Positions 52,022 through 58,978 of a stretch of DNA of 64,000 nt are shown in pieces. The DNA lies in the NCBI GenBank assembly GCA_964565895.1, contig CAZMGT010000001.1, positions 1-64,000 on the forward strand, in the 5' to 3' direction. Source of the DNA: CAZMGT01 sp964565895 (GTDB taxonomy: Bacteria; Armatimonadota; Zipacnadia; UBA1398; CAZMGT01). Made by a program: the position numbers and the translations under genes. Position 1 is the stretch's first letter; each line of letters starts with the position of its first letter. The notes below the pieces were generated by a model. The model searched no databases and was not told the origin of the DNA. It saw only the letters and a program-made list of their open reading frames with translations.

Positions 52022-52966
52022 CTACTTAATCCGGCTGATCTCCAGGGCACGCACGGCCATGAACAAGAACAGGATGCTCAGGCTGACGAAATAGGCGATC
52101 GGTCTTGTGTCAATAATCCCCTTGCGGAAATCCTCGTAGTTTTCGGGAATGGAGAGATACCGGCACACTTCGCTCCAAAACCCGCTGGTGTGCGTCCCCA
52201 GCCAGTTGATCAGCCAGAACACCAGCAAAATGAGCATCGCGCTAATCGCCGCGGCAACCTGAGACTTGGTAAGCACCGAGGTAAACACGCCCACCGCGGC
52301 AAACGCCGCGCCGGCGATGAGCAGGCCAACGTATCCGGCAATGATCGGGCCCCAATCGGGGTTGCTATATGCCCGCAGGATAATGGGGTATTGCAAGCTG
52401 ATAATCACCATCACTACGAGAAACGCCACCGCGGCGAGATATTTGCCTACAACAACCTCGTAGTCGCGCACAGGGCTGGTCATGAGCAGCTCGATGGTCC
52501 CTGAGCGCCGCTCCTCGGAGAACAGGCGCATCGTTAGTATGGGGACCATGAACACGAGCAAGAAGTACATTGTCCCGAATTGGTCGCGCATTTCCGCCTT
52601 TGCGCCCGGCTGGTTCAAGATGAGGTAGAAAATGAGCCCGCACACGCCGAAGTAAAAGGCCATTACCGCATAAGCGACGGGAGAGATGAAGTAGCCTTTT
52701 AGCTCGCGCCAGGTGATTAAGAAGATGCGCGGCCAGGTAAGGCCAACCACCGCGCCCTCGAGGGCCACGGCCAAGAGGACAAGCAGGCCCGGCCCCCAGC
52801 CCCAGCCTTCCTCTCTGCTGCGTGCCCAGAGGATCGCCGCGACAAAAAGCAGCACGCCACAGACAAAGCCGGCCACACGCAGGACGTCTATCGTCTCAAA
52901 CCGCGGGGCCTTTTCCGCCGCTTGCTCGGCAGCCTGGCTGTTTTCCGTTTTCGCTTCTCCGGGCAT
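52022..52966 (-). CDS. ABC-2 permease (GldF/NosY-like)
   Basis: A 314-residue permease with a cytoplasmic Glu-rich start and about seven hydrophobic helices. The segment RLFSEERRSGTIELLMTSPV is the conserved cytoplasmic coupling region of ABC-2 permeases, including GldF. It should pair with the ATPase encoded next to it. ATG at 52966 is preceded by AGTAGGTG, the same sequence as before the GldG-like gene. The encoded transporter's cargo is unknown. Confidence 0.85.
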   Translation of the reverse strand: MPGEAKTENSQAAEQAAEKAPRFETIDVLRVAGFVCGVLLFVAAILWARSREEGWGWGPGLLVLLAVALEGAVVGLTWPRIFLITWRELKGYFISPVAYAVMAFYFGVCGLIFYLILNQPGAKAEMRDQFGTMYFLLVFMVPILTMRLFSEERRSGTIELLMTSPVRDYEVVVGKYLAAVAFLVVMVIISLQYPIILRAYSNPDWGPIIAGYVGLLIAGAAFAAVGVFTSVLTKSQVAAAISAMLILLVFWLINWLGTHTSGFWSEVCRYLSIPENYEDFRKGIIDTRPIAYFVSLSILFLFMAVRALEISRIK

Positions 52967-53025
52967 GGCGATCACCTACTCGCACAGAGGTAGTTGGGCG
53001 CTTTCGCGCGGGTGAGAGGGCCCGA

Positions 53026-53970
53026 TTAACTTGCCGCCGCCTGGCGACCGGTAAGCTCGAGGAAGATCTCCTCCAGCGACATTTCCACCTGGCGTAGCTC
53101 AAGCAGCCCCCAGTCCTTCTTCAGGGCGAGCTCGGCGAGCGTGGGGCGCAGGTCTACGCCCACGTCGGTATCCACGTGGTACGTCGCGCCCTCGTCATCC
53201 ACACCAACGCGGCGCACGCCGCGCACCTCGCTCAGCTCCGTCAGCTCGCGCTCTACGCTGCGGCTAGGGTCGGCGACCTTGACTAGGAGGGTGCTCGACT
53301 GGCGGATAAGCTTGGTTAGCGCCTCCGGGGTGTCCTCGGCGATAATCCGCCCGTTGTTGATAATCAGGACGCGCTCGGCGACCATCTGCGCCTCGGGGAG
53401 GATGTGGGTGGAGAGCATTACCGTGTGCTCTTTGGCGAGGTTCTTGATCAGCTCGCGGGTCTCCACCACTTGCGCGGGATCGAGGCCGATGGTCGGCTCG
53501 TCGAGAATGAGCACGTCGGGGTTGTGCACCAACGCCTGAGCGAGCCCCAAGCGCTGGCGATAACCCTTGGACAGTTGGCTGATTAACCGGTCGGCATATT
53601 CCGTAACGCGGCAGGCGTCCATAACCTCGTCCACACGGTCGTCGATTTCGCGCCGGCGCACGCCGCGCAGCCGGCCGCAAAAACGGAGATACTGGCGCAC
53701 GGTCATGTCGTCGTAAAAACTTGCCTGCTCCGGGAGATAGCCGATGTGCGCGCGGGCATCGAGGGACTGGTCGTAGATGTCGAAGCCGGCGATGCGCGCA
53801 GTGCCCGTGGTCGCGGGCATATAGCCGGTGAGGATGCGCATTGTTGTCGTTTTTCCCGCGCCGTTGGGCCCCAAGAAGGCGACGATCTCCCCCTCGCTTA
53901 CGTGGAACGAGACGTCGGAGATCGCCGGCTTGTCGCCGTAGTATTTGGTCAGACCCTCGGCCTCGATCAT
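53026..53970 (-). CDS. ABC transporter ATPase (GldA-like)
   Basis: A 314-residue ATPase, first gene of the leftward Gld-type operon. Walker A is GPNGAGKT, the signature is LSKGYRQRL, and Walker B is VLILDEPT. The C-terminal 80 residues form the extra beta domain (DUF4162-like) common in ABC-2 exporters. ATG at 53970 has GGAGG eight bases upstream. A near-consensus promoter lies at 54103-54131, giving a leader of about 130 bases with a 9-bp hairpin. Confidence 0.92.
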   Translation of the reverse strand: MIEAEGLTKYYGDKPAISDVSFHVSEGEIVAFLGPNGAGKTTTMRILTGYMPATTGTARIAGFDIYDQSLDARAHIGYLPEQASFYDDMTVRQYLRFCGRLRGVRRREIDDRVDEVMDACRVTEYADRLISQLSKGYRQRLGLAQALVHNPDVLILDEPTIGLDPAQVVETRELIKNLAKEHTVMLSTHILPEAQMVAERVLIINNGRIIAEDTPEALTKLIRQSSTLLVKVADPSRSVERELTELSEVRGVRRVGVDDEGATYHVDTDVGVDLRPTLAELALKKDWGLLELRQVEMSLEEIFLELTGRQAAAS

Positions 53971-54018
53971 GGCAACATCCTCCGAGAAGCGAAAGCTGAA
54001 CAGGCGGTGGCACAACTG

Positions 54019-54043
54019 GCGGGCCGACAGAACATCGGCCCGC
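54019..54043 (-). promoter_or_regulatory. Leader hairpin of Gld-type operon
   Basis: GCGGGCCGA pairs with TCGGCCCGC (9 bp) around a seven-base loop, in the transcribed leader of the ATPase gene. There is no T-run after it on the minus strand, so it is not a simple terminator; an mRNA-stabilising or protein-binding role is possible. Confidence 0.4.
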
Positions 54044-54102
54044 GGCTAGCTTTGATCAGGACACTTAACCAAGCAGAAGGTTTATTTTTTCGCGGCAGGG
54101 CA

Positions 54103-54131
54103 AGTATATCTGCGCCCCTTGCGGGTGTCAA
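54103..54131 (-). promoter_or_regulatory. Strong promoter of Gld-type ABC operon
   Basis: TTGACA, 17 bases, TATACT on the minus strand: a full -35 consensus and five of six -10 bases. It is the best sigma-70-type promoter in the window and precedes the GldA-like gene by about 130 bases. Confidence 0.75.
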
Positions 54132-54340
54132 GCAAGTGGCATTTTGCCCTCCCCTTTTCCGTTTTGCGTAAAACGATCGCTGGAGTAACTTTTTTCAACG
54201 CCCCCCGCGACGGTTGGCGACGGTGGAAAAACCTGAAACCGCAGCCCCCGCCGACGTATCAGTTACTAGGTCGGCAGTGAACATCGCAGGCCGCGCAGCG
54301 TTGCAACACTGACCGGCGGACAGCGCAGGAGGTCGTGCCG

Positions 54341-54982
54341 ATGCAAGCCATTTCCCGGCTGTTTAGCGAGGGCGGGGTGGCCATGTACCCCCTCGCCCTG
54401 TGCTCGGTGTTGACCGTGGCCGTGGTTATCAACCGCGTGGTGTTCTATGTCCGCGGGCGCGTAGACCCCCACCGCTTTGTCTCGGAGCTGCGGCGGCTGA
54501 TGATCGCCGACGGCTTGACCGAGGGGGCGGCGGTGTGTCGCGAGGATCCCGCGCCCGTGGCCAAGGTTTGCCTGGCGGCGATCGAGGGCTTCTCCCGCGG
54601 CGAGGAGGCCATGGCCACCGCCCTAAGCAACTCGGTAAAGGTCCAACACGCCCGGCTTAATCGCTACCTCAACGTTCTCGGGACGATCGGCAACGTCGCC
54701 CCGTTCATCGGCCTGTTCGGCACGGTGCTCGGCATTTTGCACTCGTTTCACGAGATCGCGCGCACGGGCAAGGCGGGCTCGGCGGTGGTTGCCGCGGGGG
54801 TTGCCGAGGCGCTGGTGGCCACCGCCGCGGGCTTGGGCGTGGCCATCGTCGCCGTCGTCTGCTACAACTGGCTGACGAACTGGGCCGATAGCTTCCAGCT
54901 CGACATGGAGCTCGCGGCGAGCGAGATCGCTGAGGTCATGCCCGAGGTCGCTCGCGTGCGGCCGCACGAGGAGGTGGCCTAG
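54341..54982 (+). CDS. MotA/TolQ/ExbB-family proton channel
   Basis: A 213-residue inner-membrane protein with three hydrophobic helices (about 18-35, 112-135 and 148-175). ExbB/TolQ signatures include NVAPFIGLFGTVLGI and GVAEALVATAAGLGVAIVAV. With ExbD it forms a proton channel that powers an envelope process. AGGAGG ends eight bases before ATG 54341. No TonB, TolA or Pal gene follows, so the driven machine cannot be named. Confidence 0.9.
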   Translation: MQAISRLFSEGGVAMYPLALCSVLTVAVVINRVVFYVRGRVDPHRFVSELRRLMIADGLTEGAAVCREDPAPVAKVCLAAIEGFSRGEEAMATALSNSVKVQHARLNRYLNVLGTIGNVAPFIGLFGTVLGILHSFHEIARTGKAGSAVVAAGVAEALVATAAGLGVAIVAVVCYNWLTNWADSFQLDMELAASEIAEVMPEVARVRPHEEVA

Positions 54983-54983
54983 C

Positions 54984-55415
54984 GTGCCTCTCGCTCTCCC
55001 TCCCCCACCCCAGCGGCGCACAATGTGGCAGATTAACATTACCCCGCTGACCGACGTCCTGCTCGTGCTCTTGATCATCTTCATGATCACCGCGACGTTC
55101 TTAACCGCCGAGGAGTCGGTGGACGTCCAGCTTCCCGGAGCGCAATCGAGCGAGCCGCGCGACGACGTGGGCGAGATCGGGGTGACGATCACCTCCGCGG
55201 GGGAGGTTTACATCGAGGGGCAGCTTGTCGCTCCGGAGGATGTGCTTGCCGCGTTTTTGAGCCTCTACAAACAAGGCGGCCGGCGTACTGTGCTCATCCG
55301 CGCCGACCGCAGCGTAGACTACGGCCTGGTGTTTCACGTGATGGACGCCGCCCGCCTGGCAAATCTAACCGACGTCGCCCTGGCCGCCGAGCCGTTGCCC
55401 CCGGGCGCGCCCTAG
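54984..55415 (+). CDS. ExbD/TolR-family protein
   Basis: A 143-residue protein with one N-terminal membrane helix and a periplasmic domain. Asp24 in PLTDVLLVLLIIFM is the protonatable residue of ExbD/TolR. GTG at 54984, one base after the ExbB-like stop, has GAGGAGG at 54969-54975. The cytoplasmic part is short and proline-rich. Together the two genes would make a proton-driven motor. Confidence 0.9.
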   Translation: MPLALPPPPQRRTMWQINITPLTDVLLVLLIIFMITATFLTAEESVDVQLPGAQSSEPRDDVGEIGVTITSAGEVYIEGQLVAPEDVLAAFLSLYKQGGRRTVLIRADRSVDYGLVFHVMDAARLANLTDVALAAEPLPPGAP

Positions 55416-55494
55416 CGCCGCCCCCTGCCAAAGGATCGCCGCGCGGGGCGATGAAACTATCCCCTAGCCTGCTGCCGCACGAGGGCGCTCGACG

Positions 55495-56634
55495 ATGACC
55501 CAAATCTTGCGCAGTATGAGCCGCAGGCGCGGGCGCGCCGCGCTGACCATCCTCGGCGTGTCCATCGGCATTTTCGCGTTTGTCGTAATGGGCGCGCTTG
55601 CCGAGAAAATGAACATTCACGCGACAAGCGCGCAGCGCTACTACGGCCGCTGCATTTGGGTTTTGGACAACCGCGTATACATCACCTTCGGCGGCTCCCT
55701 GCCCATGTCGCTGCGCAAAAAGCTCCAGGCGGTAGATGGCGTGCGCTACGTCTCGCCGCGGATTTTCGGGCCGCTCGACTACGCCGACCTGCGCAACCCG
55801 CTCGCCCTGTGCGCGATCGCCGGCGTGGATCTCACCCCCGGGCACAGCCCGTTGGAGGGCCTGGCCCTTGCCCGCGGGCGGATGCTCCGCCGCGGGGCGC
55901 GCGGCGAGGTGGTCATTGGCTGCGCTGTCGCGCGGAAGTACGACAAAGACGTGGGCGACTTCCTGCGCGTCCATCGGGAGAAAATGCGCATCGTGGGCGT
56001 GCTCGAGCCGACGAATACGGACCCCGACTCGCTCGTGTTCATGTCGCTCGAGGACGCGCGGCGGGTGCTCGCCATGGAGCGCGACGAGGTAACGGCGTTT
56101 GCCGTTTACGTCGAGCCTAACGAAGACGCGGAGGCGTTGGCCGAGGTGCTCGTTCACGTTGCCGCGCGCGAGGGCGTGCCCGTGCACACCATCTCGCCCG
56201 AGGAGATTCAGCGCAATGTGGGCTCGGCTCTTTCCATTTTCAACGGCATCGTTTATGCGTGCACGATCATCGCTGTTCTTGTAGGCACGCTGGGGATCGC
56301 CAACACGATGGTTATGTCGGTCAGCGAGCGGGCGCGAGAGATTGGCACGAAGAAGGCGATTGGCGCGCGCACGAGCGACATTTTCGTGGAGTTCTTGGGC
56401 GAGGCGCTGGTAATCGCCGTGGTCGGCGGGGCAATTGGGCTGGCCCTCGCCGTGCTTGCTACGTGGCTTTTAAACGCGCGGCTTGCCGAGGGCGGAGTGA
56501 CGCTGTTTATCATTACCGCGCGGCTGGTGTGTGCCGCGTTTGCCGTCGCCCTCGTCGCGGGGTGCATCGCGGGGATCTATCCCGCGCTCCGCGCTGCGCG
56601 GTTAGATCCCGTTCAGGCGCTGCGCAGCGTATAG
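55495..56634 (+). CDS. MacB-family ABC permease
   Basis: A 379-residue MacB/FtsX-type permease. The first helix (about 15-36) is followed by a periplasmic MacB-PCD domain (40-230), then three helices (about 255-280, 300-325, 345-370). SVSERAREIGTKKAIGA is the conserved coupling loop after helix 2. This type usually transmits ATP-driven movement rather than carrying solutes through a channel. The ATPase gene follows after 20 bases. No MacA-like adaptor gene is present. Confidence 0.92.
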   Translation: MTQILRSMSRRRGRAALTILGVSIGIFAFVVMGALAEKMNIHATSAQRYYGRCIWVLDNRVYITFGGSLPMSLRKKLQAVDGVRYVSPRIFGPLDYADLRNPLALCAIAGVDLTPGHSPLEGLALARGRMLRRGARGEVVIGCAVARKYDKDVGDFLRVHREKMRIVGVLEPTNTDPDSLVFMSLEDARRVLAMERDEVTAFAVYVEPNEDAEALAEVLVHVAAREGVPVHTISPEEIQRNVGSALSIFNGIVYACTIIAVLVGTLGIANTMVMSVSERAREIGTKKAIGARTSDIFVEFLGEALVIAVVGGAIGLALAVLATWLLNARLAEGGVTLFIITARLVCAAFAVALVAGCIAGIYPALRAARLDPVQALRSV

Positions 56635-56654
56635 CACAAAGGCCGGCGAGGCCC

Positions 56655-57410
56655 ATGGAGCACGCGACATCGGACAACAAGCTAATCGTCCGCGCGCGGG
56701 GCCTGGTTAAGGTCTATCGCCTGGGGCGGCGCAATACGGTAACCGCGCTTGCCGGCGTAGACCTCGACGTCCCCCGCGGCAGCTTTACCGTGGTTATGGG
56801 CCCCTCGGGCAGCGGCAAGTCTACCTTGCTTAACGTCCTCGGCTGCCTGGACACCCCGGACGAAGGGACGCTCATCGTTGACGGCCGCGATGTAACTCGC
56901 GCGCGACGGAGCGCGCTTTCGGACTTTCGGCTAAGAACCGTGGGCTTTGTCTTTCAGCAGTTTAACCTCCTCCCCCACCTCACCGCGCTGGAGAACGTTA
57001 TGCTCCCTTTAAACTACCGCCGGCCGCGGCTTTCCGCACAGGAAAAGCGCGAGCGCGCCGCAGCCGCTCTTCGGCGCGTTGGCCTGGGGCACCGCCTGCA
57101 CCATCGCCCAGACGAGCTTTCCGGCGGAGAGCAGCAGCGGGTGGGCATTGCCCGGGCGATGGTTAACGAGCCGAAGATCATCCTCGCCGACGAGCCCACG
57201 GGCGAGCTGGACACGAAAACCGGCGCCGAGGTTATTGAGATGATGTACGAGCTTAACCGCGAACGCGGGCAAACGATTATCCTCGTGACCCACGACTACG
57301 CGGTGGGCCAGCGCGCGGATCAGTTGGTGTTTATGAGCGACGGGCGCATTGTCCCACGGTTGGCGGAGCTAGAAGCTCCCCTTGCCCCCGCTCCGCCCAA
57401 GCAAAGCTAA
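56655..57410 (+). CDS. MacB/LolD-type ABC ATPase
   Basis: A 251-residue ATPase that pairs with the MacB-type permease. Walker A is GPSGSGKS, the Q loop is in VFQQFNLLPHL, the signature LSGGEQQRVGIARA and Walker B IILADEPTGELDT. It closely follows the LolD/MacB ATPase type used for lipoprotein release or tripartite export. Its last four bases overlap the convergent PEP-utiliser remnant. Confidence 0.93.
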   Translation: MEHATSDNKLIVRARGLVKVYRLGRRNTVTALAGVDLDVPRGSFTVVMGPSGSGKSTLLNVLGCLDTPDEGTLIVDGRDVTRARRSALSDFRLRTVGFVFQQFNLLPHLTALENVMLPLNYRRPRLSAQEKRERAAAALRRVGLGHRLHHRPDELSGGEQQRVGIARAMVNEPKIILADEPTGELDTKTGAEVIEMMYELNRERGQTIILVTHDYAVGQRADQLVFMSDGRIVPRLAELEAPLAPAPPKQS

Positions 57411-57820
57411 CGCCCCTCCTCCAGGACGCGTACGATGCCTGCCGCGCCGTCGACCTCGACGAGCTGGCCCGTGGCGATGGCTTTCGTCGCGCCCTGCGCC
57501 GCGACGACGGCGGGCAGCCCCAGCTCGCGGGCGACGATCGCCGCGTGGCACAGGACGCCGCCCACCTCGGTAACCAGCGCTGCCGCGGAAAGAAAGAACA
57601 CAGTTAGCCCGGGGTCTGCCGCGGGAACGACGAGCACCTCGCCGGGCGCCGGAGGGAACCCGGCAAGGGGGTCGCGCAAAACGCAGGCCCGGCCGCGGGC
57701 GATTCCCGGCGAGGCCCCGATCCCCCGCAGCTCGCGCGCCGCGGGCGCCGGCGATGGGCTGCCTATTTCCTCAAGCGCATCGCTGAAGATCACCGGCGGG
57801 AGGGGGACGCGCCAAGCCAC
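57407..57820 (-). pseudogene. C-terminal swivel domain of a broken PEP-utilising enzyme
   Basis: A 137-residue frame that is the phosphohistidine swivel domain of pyruvate phosphate dikinase/PEP synthase-type enzymes. The phosphorylated His lies in GGVLCHAAIVAREL, with LGLPAVVA after it. It begins with GTG at 57820, inside the end of the upstream ATP-grasp frame. Complete enzymes of this type have a long middle domain between these parts, and here it is almost absent. Most likely a gene that has lost about 250 codons and its frame; two interacting proteins is an alternative. Confidence 0.65.
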
Positions 57821-58899
57821 GGCAAGCCAACGGCGGCGGCCATTTGGCGCAGGTCAACATATGGCCGGCCGGCGATTTGCACAAGGCACGGCTCGGCACG
57901 CAGCTTGTCGTCGAACCACACGCCAAGCTCCTCCAGCACGCGCCCAAGCGTGCCGGAAAACGAAAGCGCCTCGCGCGCCAGAGCCGAGGCGAGCGGGCTG
58001 GGACGGGGGAGGATTTCCGCGACGTTGTAGCTCGTCCACACGCGCAGCGCGCCAGGCGACTGCTCGGCCAGCCGGGCCAAGCGCTCGCGCTCCTCGCGCG
58101 CCACCTCCTCCGTGGTCGGCGGCCGCTGCAGCGAGGTTACGGGGCGCGACTGCACAAGCCAAAGCAGGCCGTCGGCCAGCGCCCACTCCACATCCTGCGG
58201 TTCGCCGAAGGCGGCCTCCGCCTGGAGGGCGAGCTTAGCGACGCGCACAGCGCACGAGGGTTCGAGCACAGCCGGGCCACCCAAGCGCTTGGCCCGGCCC
58301 GTGGCACGCTCCACGCGCCAGCGCTCGGGCTGCGCCTGGCCCTCGACGAGCTCCGCGCCGCGCCCGGCAATAGCTTCGACGAGCACGACCTCGTGGTCGC
58401 CGCCGGTGGGCGCCGCGCTAAACGCTACGCCGCTCGCCTGGGGCTCGACCATCTCCTGGACGAGCACGGCCATGGCCAGGTCAAGGGGCAGGCCCATTTG
58501 CCTGCGGTAGTGCGTCGCGCGGCGCGAGAACAGCGAGCGGTAGCACCGGCCGATGGCCTGGCGCAGCTCCTCGGCCGTGCGCACGCCGAGCACGGTTTTG
58601 TGCTGGCCGGCGAAGCTCGCCTCGCGCCCGTCCTCGGAAATCGCCGAGCTGCGCACGGCAATGGGTGAGCGCAGGCGGCGGAAGGCACGGGCGGCCTCCG
58701 CCCAGACGTCTGCGGGAAGCTCGCCTTCGGCGTCGAGCGCACGGCGAAACCCTACCGTCGTTAAGCAAAACCCATTGGGGACGGGCATTCCCCGTCGGGC
58801 GAGAAGGGCGAGCGCTGCGGCCTTGCCGCCGACGAGCGCACGCTCGGTGCACTGTTCCTCGCCGAGCCAGACGATGCTCGGGCCGCCGTAGCGCGACAT
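57790..58899 (-). pseudogene. N-terminal ATP-grasp part of a broken PEP-utilising enzyme
   Basis: About 369 residues with the PPDK N-terminal ATP-grasp fold (about 1-275). Conserved pieces include LVGGKAAALALLARRG, IAVRSSAISEDG and VEWALADG followed by WLVQSRPV. About 100 residues of the next domain follow (VWTSYNVAEILPRPSPL, IAGRPYVDLRQ), after which the frame ends in ASPSRR. The next domain's remaining part is missing, and the swivel domain lies in another frame overlapping by 31 bases. Related enzymes transfer phosphate between ATP and pyruvate or, in RPH, to rifampicin. The start at 58899 avoids the hppA terminator; 58908 is possible. Confidence 0.65.
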
Positions 58900-58911
58900 G
58901 GGGCGCATCCT

Positions 58912-58961
58912 GGGCTTGAAAATAAACAAAGCCCCTGGGCAGAAACTGCCGCAGGGGCTTT
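58912..58961 (-). terminator. Rho-independent terminator of hppA
   Basis: On the minus strand a stem of AAAGCCCCTG with CAGGGGCTTT (10 bp), extended by GGCAG/CTGCC with one bulged G, has an AAA/TTT loop. It is followed by TTTGTTTATTTT. It lies 18 bases after the hppA stop. This is the clearest terminator in the window and shows that the PEP-utiliser remnant is not read through from hppA efficiently. Confidence 0.9.
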
Positions 58962-58978
58962 CGGTTCACGCTCCCCCG

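Larger units (their letters stand above)
53971..54340. other. 370-base divergent region of Gld-type and ExbB operons
   Basis: This is the longest gene-free stretch. It holds the strong minus promoter at 54103-54131 and a 9-bp hairpin at 54019-54043 in the leader of the leftward operon, while AGGAGG at 54327-54332 serves the ExbB-like gene. I could not identify a rightward promoter with confidence. T-rich and C-rich runs occur around 54141-54206 with no gene. Confidence 0.6.
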
